Below are positions 47,820 through 60,639 of a stretch of 64,000 bases of DNA, piece by piece. Made by a program: the position numbers and the translations under genes. The stretch covers positions 8,323,501 through 8,387,500 of the forward strand of contig NC_052619.1 in the NCBI RefSeq assembly GCF_016545825.1. The letters run 5' to 3'. The notes under the pieces are model-generated. The model made no database searches and was not told the DNA's origin. It saw nothing but the letters and a program-made list of their open reading frames with translations. This DNA comes from Eucalyptus grandis. Lineage: Eukaryota; Streptophyta; Magnoliopsida; Myrtales; Myrtaceae. Each line of letters starts with the position of its first letter. Position 1 is the stretch's first letter.

Positions 47820-50800
47820 GTCTCTTTTCTAAATGCAGGTCACTATCAAGAAAAATGTTAAATGATACTTGGATAATGGATGCTCAAAACATATGACAGG
47901 AGACTCAAATTGCTTCATAAAACTTGTACAAGTTAATGGTGGAAAAGTTTTTTTTTTTTGAGGAAATAGCAAAGGAAGAATTGTGGGATACGAAACTATA
48001 AAGATTGGAAGCCTCACGATCAGTAATGTTTCCTTAGTGGAATGACTCAATTACAACTTGCTGAGTATCAGTCAGCTGTGCGACACTAGTTTCAAAATCA
48101 ACTTTCAAGAAGGAATATGTTCAGGAACCAGTAAAGATTCCTCTCAGTCTTTCACGGGGCGAAGACATGGGAATATCTACCTTTTGGATATCAAACCAGA
48201 TGAAACCCAATGTCTAATCTCAATTCAAAATGAAGCAAACTTATGGCACATAAAATTTGGGCACATCAACATGAAGCAAATAACCAAAATCTCAGCAAAG
48301 AAGCTTGTTCGTGGACTACCCAAACTGACATACCAAAAGTCTGATCTATGCACACCATGCGTATTGGGAAAATAGGTAATAAATTCATTCAAACCAATAA
48401 ATCAAGTATCCACTAATCGTGTATTGCAGCTCTTGCATATGGATCTCTTTGAACCAACCAAAACTCAGAGCATTGGAGGTAAGAAATACTGCCTAGTAAT
48501 TGTGGATGATTATTCACGATTCACTTGGGTATATTTCCTGGCAAGTAAGTCTGAAACATTTTCTTATTTTATAAAGTTTGCTAAAAGATGTCCAAAATGA
48601 GAAAGTGTATGTTATTTCAAGTATACGGACAGACCATGGAGGTGAATTTGAAAATCAAAACTTTGCAAAATTCTGTGATGAATCTGGCTTTCAGCATGTG
48701 TTCTCTTCACCATATACTCCAGAGCAAAATGGAGTCGTGGAAAGAAAGAATAGATCGCTACAGGAAATGGCTAGAACTCTTTTAATTGAAAGTAACATCT
48801 CCTTTTGCTTTTAGGCTGAAGTAGTTTCTACAGCATGCTATATTATTAATAGAGTCTTCTTAAGGCCTATTCTGGAGAAAACTCTCTATGAGTTATTTAA
48901 AGGAAATAAGCCAATTATTTCGTATTTTCATGTATTTGGATGTAAATGTTTTATATTGAAAAATATAAATGATCAAGTTGGTAAGTTTGAAAAAAAATCA
49001 GATGAAGGTATTTTCCTTGGATATTCTATCACAAGCAAAGCTTACAGAGTATACAACAAAAAGACTCAATCTGTGGAGGAATCGATGAATGTCAAATTTC
49101 AAGACTTTATGCAAAATCAATCGATTCAGACTCAACTTGAAGAATCTGAATCTGCTTCAGACTCTACAAAGTCAAAATTTCTAGAAGCAGCTCAGACTTT
49201 AGAAGACGAGTAACAAATGATCATCGAAGATTCAAATGATAAAAATGATCAACAGTTTGAAAAATCATCCAGCAACTGGAAACATAATTCTAGTCATCCC
49301 AAAGATCTCATTATTGGTGATATTAATTAAGGAATTCGCACAAGATCCAAAAGGCGTGAAGAGTCTAGTGATGTGGCTCTTATTTTTGAAATAGAACCCA
49401 AAAACATAGAAGAAGCTTTATCTAATGAAAGCTGGATTGAAGTTATGCAAGAAGAACTCAGGCAATTCAGTATCAATGATGTCTGGGAATTGACTCTTAA
49501 ACCGAAGGGTAAATCCATCATTGGAGCTAAATGGGTTTTTAGGAACAAGATGAACGAGAAAGGAAAAGTCGTAAGAAACAAAGCAAGACTCGTGGCCAAA
49601 AGATATACGTAAGAAGAAGGGATAGACTATGATGAGACTTACGCACCAGTAGCAAGGTTAGAAGCAATTAGATTATTACTTGCTTTTGCTTGTTATAAGA
49701 ATTTCAAGTTATTCCAAATGAACGTCAAAAATGCTTTCCTAAATGGATTTATCTAAGAGGAAGTCTATGTGGAACAACCACCTAATTTTGAAGACCTAAG
49801 GAAACCAAACTCTGTATTCAAATTGAAAAAGGCTCTATATGGTCTAAAGCAAGCACATCGAGCTTGGTACGACGGACTAAGTAAGTTTTTAATTCAAAAT
49901 GGCTTTGTCAATGATAAAGTAGATACTACTTCGTTTATCAAAAGAGAAAGCAAAAGCTTTTTACTTGTTCAAATTTATGTTGATGATATTATTTTTGGAT
50001 CTTCTAATGAAAATCTGTGCAAGAAATTCTCTAAGTCTATGCGGGATAAATTTGAAATGAGCATGATGGGTGAACTAACCTTCTTTCTTAGGCTTCAAGT
50101 GAAACAACCGAAGGAGGGAACCTTTATTCATCAAGAAAAATATGCTAAAGAACTTGTCAAAAAATTTGGACTGGAAAATTGCAAAAAAACTAATATACCA
50201 ATGTCAAGTTCCTTGAAGTTGGACAAAGATGAAAGAGGAAAGAAAGTTGACCAGAAACTATACAGGAGTATTATTGGTTCACTTATTTATCTTACTGCTT
50301 CTAGACCTGACATTCTGTTTAGTGTTTGTATTTGTGACAGATTTCAATCAAACCCCAAAGAATCTCATTTAAGTGCTGCAAAACGTATTATCAAATACAT
50401 TGCTCAACTTCAAATTTAAGTCTCTAGTATCCTAAAGAAGGAGACTTCACTCTTCTTGGATACTCGGACGCAGACCTAGCCGTATGCAAAGTTGATAGAA
50501 AGAGCACCTCGGGCTCCTATCAACTACTTGGTAACAGGACAGTGTCTTGGTTTTTAAGGAAGCAAAGTACCGTAGCTCTTTCTATGGCAAAAGCAAAGTA
50601 TGTAGCTCTTGGAAGTTGTTGTTTACAAATTCTGTGGATAAAACAACAGCTAAGAGACTTTGGAATTGAAGATTCATGCACCGAGATCAAATGTGACAAC
50701 ACCAGCACAATCAATCTCACCAAGAATCCAATTCTTCACTCAAGAGCAAAACATATAGAGATTCGACATCATTTTATTAGAGATCATGTTCAAAATGGAG

Positions 50801-50874
50801 AAATTTCGATTCAGTTTATTGATTCAAAGAATCAGCTGGCGGATATATTTACAAAGCCTTTGGAGAAAAATTAA
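47820..50874 (+). pseudogene. pol: pol of the outer copia element (PR-IN-RT-RNase H)
   Basis: Protease: YLDNGCSKHMTGD at 47866-47904; the catalytic Ser of DSG is Asn, and a TGA (47863-47865) precedes it where Trp is expected. Integrase: zinc region ending CTPCVLGK (48375), then the core with HMDLFEPT, IRTDHGGEFEN and NGVVERKN (Asp, Asp, Glu all present). Reverse transcriptase: GAKWVFRNKMNEKGKVVRNK, then YVDDIIFG (49976-49999). RNase H: VALSMAKAKYVAL to LADIFTKPLEKN, ending at a TAA (50872-50874) where the inner copy reads on. In-frame stops at 48372, 49606, 49753 and 50417 and several frame changes show it is dead. Confidence 0.85.
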
Positions 50875-51365
50875 TTTGAAGTTATTCGTTCTAGACTCAA
50901 TATCTTAAAGTTTGAGGAAGCTCAGTCTCAAGGCTGAAAGTCTAAAGACACTCAAACTCAGACAATCAAGATTTACGACTGTAAGTTACTTCTATTTTAG
51001 AAACTTATATCTCGAATCAAATCTCGAAAAGGTACGATCATATATCCGTAATCGATTGATGTTATTTCCCAGTTTTCGTGATTATTGCAATCTTTCCTTT
51101 TCGAAAAGAAGTTATTTTTAAAATGACGGTTATCTAATTTTTGAAAATGCAGTTATTTTTTAAAAGGCATTTTTATATTTCCTTTTACAACGTTCCGCAT
51201 GCCTCGCTTCGACTGCCTTATATACTATTGATTCTTCTTCGTTTTACTCACAAAAACACTAAGAGAGCACAGATCTTCCACTTCTATTTTCTTATATTGT
51301 TTAATCCTCGAAAATTTTTCACCTTTCTTGCAAAACAAGCTTGGAATCTCCCAAAGACGTGAAAG

Positions 51366-52972
51366 ATGTCGTCTCAAAGAAAGTCTTTGAGGATCACGAA
51401 CATTGGGACCATAGCAAATGCATGAGGGACCTACGCATTTTGATCTCACCGAGGAAGAATAATCTCCTAGACAGCAGCAGAGCCCACAACATTCTTAGCA
51501 TTGTCCATCTCCTCCATCTAGACCTCAGAATATTGAACATCAAGAAGAGGAAGAAATCATCGAAGATGCAGAACCTGTAAGAACTCAAAAGCCCGCTTTT
51601 ACTTTTAAGCTTTATTGTGCTTTGAAGAGGAGTGGTACTCCTTTGAACTATATTGATGAATTTTTGAAAGACAAAGGATATCGAAATAAAACCTACTTTT
51701 TACGCACAATGGAACGATTGGGAATTGCTCCTATGGGGTCAGCAGAAGAAGCATTGGCAAATATCCCAAGCGATCCACATGTTGGAGGGCTAAGTCAACC
51801 TGATGGGAACGATGATGATAGGATGTACACTCAGTTTAAACCTAGAATGGGTGTTGCGGCGAAAATCCGAAGCAAAAGGACAGATTTGTTTCGCTTGGAG
51901 GAACACAAGCAATTGTACTCTAAGTTGCTAGAGCGTGGTGTGATTAATCCTAAAAGTGTGGACTTTGATTTTCTTGATTCTCTAAATGTCAAGCTACAAG
52001 AGAAGTTCAATCTTCTTCAACTAGAACGGTTTTGTTCTGAAACGACAAAGGCTTATGCTGAACTCACTTTGCTTACTTCTATTATAATCAAAGTTTCTTA
52101 GATGCGAATAGATTCTCTTTCAGTGTTCGAGATCGGGACTATGTGGTTGACATGGATACATTGGCTAATGTGATTGGAGTTGAAAGAGAGAAATACCAAC
52201 CAATCGGTGTGTCTATTGGTCGTGCAACGATAGAGCTTGTTCGGGATAGAATGACGGAGGGAAAAATTTCATATTTGAGGATGAATGCCTCAAATATTTT
52301 GCTTCACAAGATAATAATCAATTGCCTCAGACCCAAATCGACTTCAAAGACCGATGTTCAAACTCGGAGGCAAAGCTGATGTATGTCATTAACGCTGGCA
52401 AAAAGTTCTCCCTTCCACACACTATTATATTCCACATATACAGAACGATGGTGAAGGACAAAGGCCAACTTCCTTACTCAGCACTTGTCACCAAGTTATT
52501 CATACATTTGAACATTCAGTCTCCCAGGATTCTTTGTGTTTGAACATGCGATCAAATGGTGGTGGGGCTGAAAATGGTCTCTAAAATGCGTTTGAAGGAA
52601 CTTAATAAGGCTTTGAAGTGATTCAAGGTTAAAACCCCTGTCAAGACTCACCCAGTCTCATCGGCTGCAAAACGGAAAGGGAAGGAGCCCATGATTGCTC
52701 CATCCAAGAAAAGAAGAGCACTCATCTTGGAGGATGAAGAGGATGAGGATGATATCACAATTTCTGCTCTTGCATTGAAGAACTTAAGTTGTTCTGTTCC
52801 AGAGACAGGTGAGATAGGAACAAGACAAGGAGGAGATCGAACGGAGAGGACTGGAGAGAGAGAATCATTGGAGAAAGAAGCAGAGGAGGAAAGGATTGAG
52901 GAGGAAGAAGAAGAAGAAGAAGAAGAAGAGGGCAGAGGTGAACAAGAAGAAACGAGCATGAAGAGTACCTCT
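51366..52972 (+). pseudogene. Third ORF of the outer copia element, 5' part
   Basis: Starts MSSQRKSLRITNIG, matching the inner copy. The most readable part (51622-52101) has LNYIDEFLKDKGYRNKT and RSKRTDLFRLEEHKQLYSK. This looks like the 'putative plant transposon protein' type of domain often seen 3' of Sirevirus pol, where an envelope-like role has been proposed. I see no clear signal peptide. It continues with a Lys-rich segment (52690) and a Glu run (52905-52930), then is cut by the inner element at 52972. It resumes at 62599. Early stops exist after about 19 codons. Confidence 0.6.
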
Positions 52973-53906
52973 TGTGAAAGCTAGTACAAGCACCTAGGGG
53001 TGAATATGTGTAAAAACAAATTTCCCCAAGTGAAGTGTGCAACTCAAATCAATAATAGATTATGAAAAGGAAATTAGACTCTTGTAAACAAATCGAGTTA
53101 CGATCAAAGTAAAAGAGCGTAGGGAAGAGAATAAGAACACAGGGTTTATAGTGGTTCGACTTAATCCAAGCTTACATCCACTCTTCTGCACTGACAGCCC
53201 ACCGGTTGGATTTCACTATGAAATAAAAGAGTTGTTACAGTAAAGCGCTTCCTTGATTCCACAGTGTAGAGACTTTGCTACATTTCCTCAAGATCTCTCA
53301 AAGATATAGACTCTCTTTTGCGTACAAGATTTCGCTCAACAATTTAATTGACTAAGAACAAGGAGTTTCAGACTTTGGAATTCTTCTATTGCGCACACAC
53401 TCGAACAACTAGAACGTCTTTCTTATATACTCCTTCATGTCATCACACCCGTTGGCACTTACCAAAGGAATTCTTCCAATCTACCCGTTGGACAGAATCA
53501 ATTAGGAAGATTTCGAGCTATTTAAGGAATATGACGATAGCCCACCAATCCTACTCGCCCATACAATCAGGATCTAGGTTTCCATAAGTAGAACCTTCCA
53601 AGTATACTTCGCTAATCAACAAATTCAAAATCCCTGAATCAATCTTAATTTGAATAATGGATTCCAACATGCTATATCCAGCCAAAAGATCTTCTTTAGT
53701 TGACAGAATTAAATCCTTAACGAAATACTCCGTTTCGGATAAGCCTTCTTTGACTGTCTAGAAACTGTCAATGAGGATAGATTTTGAGTCTTGAGTCTGG
53801 CAATCCGGAGGTCTTCAAACTTTGATGGAAGAGTGCGCAAGTTTTCAGACTAGACTGATGGAAACGTTTTGTCAACTTCAAAACACTCAAGGAAGTTTTC
53901 TCCACA
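52973..53906 (-). repeat. 3' LTR of the inner copia element
   Basis: On the plus strand it runs from TGTGAAAGCTAG to TTCTCCACA; one A is missing at the TG end compared with the other LTR. TATA box inverse at 53423-53429. Confidence 0.9.
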
Positions 53907-53924
53907 ATCTCTCCTTTTTGATGG
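53907..53924 (-). other. Polypurine tract of the inner element
   Basis: On the minus strand, a purine-rich 'caaaaaggagagat' lies directly before the 3' LTR. The outer element has 'caaaaaggggggat' at 63476-63489. Confidence 0.75.
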
Positions 53925-54284
53925 TGACAAAACTTTCCTGCAGATTTAGATAATTTTGACTCGCAAAACATTACTCAAGCAAACATAGATATCTCACAAA
54001 TAATAAATGGCTTAGTAAATATATCATTAGAATCTGCATCCACGAAAGTAGGTTAGTTACGTAAATGAGCAAAGTCATGAGATATCAATAGTGCTTAAGA
54101 TAAACAAACGTTTAAACAGTCAAATCCAAATCCAGTCCAAATCCAAACAGCTAAACACAAAAGTCAAGTCAATCAAACATAATCGTCATAAAAGTCAAGA
54201 GTTCAAAGTTCAAAGTCAAATATGCACCACATCTCTCCCCTTTTTTGTCATCATTAAAAAGGTAGAGATGAAAAGAAAATAGAA

Positions 54285-56379
54285 TTAAGATTGCTTGGGA
54301 ACACGAACAAGTTGGAAATCTCCCATTGACTGGACAATCCCTTCTAGCTTTTTCAAATCCTCCTTCAGTTGCGCCACATCTTCACTCTTAGCATTTGCTT
54401 GAACTTGAAGAGCAAGGGCATGAATTTGATCATGCAAAGAAACTGAAGAGGCTTGGCCTACATTCTGCAAGTTTTGAATTTTATATCCTAGAGCATAGAT
54501 TTAGCCGCGCATCTCCAAAAGAACATCAAGCACTCTACGAAAGTCCCGCTGAATTATCGTCCGAGTAATCGTTTTTGCTCGATCGACGGAGTATTGGCAG
54601 ATGATGGCAAGTCAGCATGGTCACGCAGATTGGGCAATGAAACATTAGGTCCCTCCTCAAGAAATTGAGAGGCATAGATGTCCTCTCGAATCGCTGGAGA
54701 GCGACTTACTCTTTCACCGGTGGGGGAAATGAGGACGTACCCCTTTTCTCGGGGATCTCCCCCTATTTCCATGCCTTCAAGTGGAGAAAATATTCCTCAT
54801 GCTCTGCTTCTGCTTGTTCTCCTCTGCCCTCTTCTTCTTCTTCCTCAATCATTTCCTCCTCTACTTCTTTCTCCAATTCTTCTCTCTCTCCAATCCTCTG
54901 TTCTGTCTCATCCTTGTCTTGTTCTTGTCTCTCCATTGTCTATGGAAGAGAACGACTCAAGTTCTTCAATGCCATCACAGAAATGGTGATATCATCCTCA
55001 TCCTCTTCATCCTCAATGATGAGTGCTCTTCTTTTCTTGGATGGAGCAACCATGGGCTCCTTCCCTTTCCGCTTTGCAGCTGAAGAGACTAGATGAGTCT
55101 TGACGGGGGTTTTCACCTTGAATTGCTCTAAAGCCTTGTTGAGTTCCTTCAGACGCATTTTAGAGACCATTCTCAGTCCCACCACCATTTGATCGCATCT
55201 TCGAACACAAAGAATCCGGGGAGGCTGAACATTCAAATGTCTGAATAACTTGGTCACATGTGCTGAGTAAGGAAGTTGACCCTTGTCCTTCACCATTGTT
55301 CTGTACATGTGGAACATAATAGTGTGTGGAGAAGATAACTTTTTGCCAAAGCATTGATGGCATACATCGCTTTGCCTCCGAGTTTGAAACGTCGGTCTTT
55401 GAAGTTGATTTTGGTCTCGAGGCAGTTAATTACTATTTTGTGAAGCAAAATGTTGGACGCATTCATCCTCGAATAGGAAATCTTTCCTTTCGTTGTTCTA
55501 TCCTGAACAAACTCTATCATTGCACGAGCAATAGACACACTCATAGGTTGATATCTCCCTCTTTCAACCCCAATCACATTAGCCAATGTATTCATGTCAA
55601 CCACATAGTCCTGATCTCGAACACTGAAAAAGAATCTATTCGCATCTAAGAAACTGAGATTCGAATAGAAGTAAGCAGTAAGTTCAGCATAAACCTCTGT
55701 CGTTTCAGAACAAAACTGTTCGAGTTGAAGAAGATTGAATTTTTCTCGCAGATTGACATTAAGAGAGTCAAGAAAATCAAAGTCCACACTTCTAGGGTTT
55801 ATCACACCACGCTTTAGCAACTTAGAGTACAGTTGCTTGTGTTCCTCCGAGCGAAACAAGTCTGTCCTTTTGCTTCGGATTTTTGCCGCAACACCCATTC
55901 TAGGTTTAAATTGATTGTACATCCTATCATCATCATTCCCATCAGGTTGACTCAGCCCTCCAACACGTGGATCGCTTGGAATATTTGCCAATGCTTCTTC
56001 CGTCGACCCTGCAGGGGCAATTCCCAATCGTTCCATTGTGCGTAAAAAGAAAGTTTCATTTCTATACCCTTTGTCTTTCAAAAATTCACCAATATAGTTC
56101 AACGGAGTACCACTCCTCTTCAAAGCATGGTAAAGTTTGTAAGTAAAAGCGGGCTTATGAGTTCTTACGGGTTACGCATCTTCGATGATTTCTTCCTCTT
56201 CTCGATGTGCAACACTCGAGGTCTAGATGGAGGAGATGGACGCTATTTGCGAGAATGTTGTGGGCTCTGCTGCTGTCTAGAGATTCTTATTCCTCGGTGA
56301 GATCAAAGTGCGTAGGCCCCTCACACATTTGCTGTGGTCCCATGTTCGCGATCCTCGAAGACTTTCTTTGAGACGACAT
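54285..56379 (-). pseudogene. Third ORF of the inner copia element
   Basis: Starts MSSQRKSSRIANMG (56379). The long open part is 56123-55290 (277 codons), with LNYIGEFLKDKGYRNET, RSKRTDLFRSEEHKQLYSK, and DYVVDMNTLANVIGVERG. It is followed by frame-changed pieces: a Lys-rich and acidic segment (55317-54940), LPNLRDHADLPSSANTP (54680), and a C-terminal heptad-like coiled coil (54470-54285) ending VRVPKQS. The order equals that of the outer element. Function unknown; it may be the envelope-like or accessory ORF of Sirevirus-type elements. At least three frame breaks. Confidence 0.6.
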
Positions 56380-56817
56380 CTTTCACAGTCTTTGAGAGAT
56401 TCCAAGCTTGTTTCCCAAGAAATATGAAAACTTTTCGAGGATTAAACAAGAAAAGAAGACATAAGTGGAAGATCTGTGCTCTCTTAGGGTTTTTGTGAGT
56501 AAAACGAAGAAGAACCAACAGTATATAAGGCAGTCGAAGCGAGGCATACGGAGCGTCGTAAAAAGGAAATTTAAAAATGCATTTTTTTAAAAAAAATAAC
56601 TGCCTTTTCAAAAATTAGATAAATGTCATTTTAAAAATAACTTCTTTTTTCGAAAAGGAATGATTGCAATAATCACGAAAACTGGGAAAATAACATCAAA
56701 CAATTTCGGATAGATGATTGTACATTTTCAAGATTTGGTCCGAGAGATAACTTTCTAAAATAGAACTAACTTACAGTCGTAAATCTTGATCGTCTAAGTC
56801 TCATTGTCTTTAGACTT

Positions 56818-59800
56818 TCAGTCTTGAGTTTGAACTTCCTCAGACTTTAAGATATTGAGTATGTAACGAATAACTTCAAATTGATTTTTCTCCAAAGGCT
56901 TTATAAATATATCCGCAAGTTGATCCTTTGAATCAATAAACTGAATCGAAACTTCTCCATTTTGAACATGATCTCTAATGAAATGATGTCGAATCTCTAT
57001 ATGTTTTGCTCTTGAGTGAATAATCGGATTTTTGGTGAGATTGATTACGCTAGTGTTGTCACATTTAATCTCAGTGCATGAATCTTCAATTCCAAAGTCT
57101 CTTAGTTGTTGCTTTATCCACAGAATTTGTGAACAACAACTTCTAAGAGCTATATACTTTGCTTCTGTTGTAGAAAGAGCTACGGTACTTTGCTTCTTTG
57201 AAAACCAAGACACTGTTCTGTTTTCAAGTAGTTGACAGGTGCCTGAGGTACTCTTTCTATCAACTCTGCATCCGGCTAGGTCTGCATCTGAGTATCCAAG
57301 AAGAGTAAAGTCTCATTCTTCAGGATACCAGAGACCCAAATTTGAAATTGAGCCAATGTATTTGATAACACGCTTTGCAGCACTTAGATGAGATTCTTTA
57401 GGGTCTGATTGAAATCTGGCACAAATACAAACACTAAACAAAATGTCAGGTCTAGAAGCAGTTAGATAAAGAAGTGAACTAATGATACTCCTGTATAACT
57501 TCTGGTCAACTTTCTTTCCTTCCTCATCTTTGTCTAGCTTCAAAGAACTTGACATTGGTATATCAGTCTTTTTGCAATTCTCCAGTCCAAACTTTTTGAC
57601 AAGTTCTTTAGCATATTTTTCTTGATGAATAAAGGTTCATTCCTTCAGTTATTTCACTTGAAGCCCGAAAAAGAAGGTTAGTTCACCCATCATGCTCATT
57701 TTAAACTCATCCTGCATAAACTTAGAGAATTTCTTGCACAGATTTTCATTAGAAGATCCAAAAAAATATCATCAACATAAATTTGAACAAGTAAAAGGCT
57801 TTTGCTTTCTTTCTTGATAAACAATGTAGTATCTACTTTACCTTTGACAAAGCCATTTTGAATTAAAAACTTACTTAGTCTGTCGTACCAAGGTCGAGGT
57901 GCTTGCTTTAAACCATATATAGCCTTTTTCAATCTAAATACAGAGTCTGATTTCCTTGAGTCTTCAAAACTGGGTGGTTGTTCCACATAGACTTCCTCTT
58001 GGATAAATCCATTTAGGAAAGCACTTTTGACGTCTATTTGGAATAACCTGAAATTCTTATGACAGGCAAAAACAAGTAATAATTTAATTGCTTCTAACCT
58101 TGCTACTGGTGTGTAAGTCTCATCATAGTCTATCCCTTCTTCTTACGTATATCCCTTGGCCATGAGTCTTGCTTTGTTTCTTACAACTTTTCCTTTCTCG
58201 TTTATCTTGTTCCTAAAAACCCATTTAGCTCCAATAATGGATTTACCTTTCGGTTTAGGAGTCAATTCCCAGACATCATTGATGCTGAATTGCCTGAGTT
58301 CTTCTTGCATAGCTTCAATCCAGCTTTCATCAGTTAAAGCTTCTTCTATGCTTTTGGGTTCTATTTCAGAAATAAGAGCTACAAAGACTAGACTCTTCAC
58401 GCCTTTTGGATCTTGTGCGAATTCCTTCATTAATATCACCAATAATGAGATCTTTGGGATGACTGGACTTATGCTTCCAGTTGCTGGTTGATTTGTCAGA
58501 CTGTTGATCTTTTTCCTCATTTGAATCTTCGTTGATCATTTGTTGCTTGTCTTCTGAAGTTTGAGCTGCTTCTGAAGATTTAGACTTTGTAGAGTCTGGA
58601 GCAGGTTCAGATTCTTCAAGATGAGTGTGAATCGATTGATTTTGCATAAAGTCTTGAAATTTAACATTCATCGATTCTTTCACAGATTGAGTCATTTTGT
58701 TGTAAACTATGTAAGCTTTGCTTAAGATAGAATATCCAAGGAAAATACATTCATCTGATTTTTCTTCAAACTTACCAACTCGATCATTTGCATTTTTCAA
58801 TATAAAACATTTACATCAAAACACATGAAAATATGAAACAATGGGCTTCTTTCCTTTGAATAACTCATAAGGAGTTTTCTCCAGAATAGGCCTCAAGAAG
58901 ACTCTATTAATAATATAACATGCGTGAAACCGCTTCAGCCCAAAAAAAAAAAAAAAATATGTTACTTTCAATTAAAAGAGTTCTAGCTATTTCTTGAAGT
59001 GACTTATTCTTTCTTTCCACAACTCCATTTTGCTCGAGTATATGGTGAAGAGAACACATGCCGAAACCCAAATTCATCACAGAATTTTGTAAAGTCTTGA
59101 TTTTTAAATTCACCTCCATGGTATGTCCGTATACTTGAAATAACATACAATTTCTCATTTTGGACCTTTTTAGCAAACTTTATAAAATAATAAAATGTTT
59201 CAGACTTACTTACTAGGAAATATACCCAAGTGAATTGTGAATAATCATCCACAATTACTAAATAGTATTTCTTACCTCCAATGCTCTGAGTTCTAGTTGG
59301 TTCGAAGAGATCCATATGCAAGAGTTGCAGTACACGATTAGTGGATACTTGATTTATTGGTTTGAATGAAATTCTTACATGTTTTCCCAACACGCATGGT
59401 GTGCATAGATCAGACTTTTGGTATGTCGATTGGGTAGTCCACGAACAAGCTTTACCGAGATTTTGGCTATTTGCTTCATGTTGATATGCCTAAGTTTTCT
59501 ATGCCATAAGTTTGTTTTTTCTTGAATTGAGATTAGACATTGAGTTTCATCCGGTTTGATATCCAAGAGGTAGATATTCCCATGTCTTCGAATTCGTGAA
59601 AGACCGAGAGGAGTCTTTACTGGTTCTTGAACATATTCCTTCTTGAAAGTTGATTTTGAAACCGGTGTCGCACAGCTAACTGATACTCAGCAAATTGTAG
59701 TTGAGTCCTTTCACTAAGGAAACATTACCGATCGTAAGGCTTCCAATCTTTAGATTTCGTATCCCACAATTCTTCATTTGTTGTTTCCTCCAAAAGAAAC

Positions 59801-59910
59801 TTTTCCACCATTAACTTGTACAAGCTTTATGAAGTAATTTGAATCTCCGTCATATGTCTTGAGCATCCACTATCCATGTATCATTTAACATTTTTCTTGA
59901 TAGTGACCTG
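56818..59910 (-). pseudogene. pol: pol of the inner copia element (PR-IN-RT-RNase H)
   Basis: Protease: YMDSGCSRHMT with an intact DSG triad (59866-59874) but a TGA (59881-59883) at the preceding Trp. Integrase: zinc region (59566-59390), then HMDLFEPTRTQSIGG, IRTYHGGEFKN (the second Asp of the DDE triad is Tyr here) and NGVVERKN. Reverse transcriptase: KWVFRNKINEKGKVVRNK and YVDD (57768-57779), after which a one-base loss shifts the frame. RNase H: VALSTTEAKYIALRS to LADIFIKPLEKNQFEVI, stop at 56818. Defective by stops, a missing catalytic Asp and frameshifts. Confidence 0.85.
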
Positions 59911-60639
59911 CATTTAGAAAAGAGACTCAAGCTTTATTTGGTACCCATATTTTCTTGGGTCCATTGGTGTTAGTGTAATATACGGTATTTGCCCATACCT
60001 TCTTAACAGTTTCCAAATCAAATGACATTCTTTCTTAAAATGATCTGAGCTATTGCATTTAGAACATTTAAGAGCATTGTGACCTACTAGTTTTACAAAA
60101 AATTTTGGAAATGATTTTTGTAAGAATCTCTTGTAAATCTTTGCTTAATTCTTTCCTTTATTTTAGGAAAATCAATTAGAGGAATGGTTTGATGTAGTCA
60201 TTCCTAAGCCTGATTTGTTGAAGTAAGGTTTTTGTGCTGAAATTTTTTCAAGTTTCTTAGATCCTATAGAAATTTTTTAGAAATACTTAAGATATCATTT
60301 TTTAAGAATGCATTTTCTTTTGAAAGATTGTTTGCATTTTCTTTCAAAGTAGTAACACTTTTGTCTAAACTTTTGACATTTTCTTTCCAAACATTTTACT
60401 GTTGTTTCAAGTACTGAATTTTCTCTTTTAAGTTTGGAAATCTTTAGAGAAGTTTTGAGACTAAGACATAATTCATCAATGTATCTAGAGACTTTAGTAG
60501 GGATTTTCAAATTACTTACATCCACTTCACTGTCTGAATTTGAGTCTAATTGTGCCATGAGACAAATATTGGCATAATCATCATCACTTTCCTTACATTC
60601 TGTATCACTCCAAGTTTCTGCTTTAAGTGCATTTCGATA

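Noticed and set aside
47860..47890. A 7-bp deletion through the protease active site shared by both copia copies
   Set aside because: This came from reading the wrong frame. In the right frame the D-x-G motif is present and the lesion is only a TGA before it, plus Ser to Asn in the outer copy.
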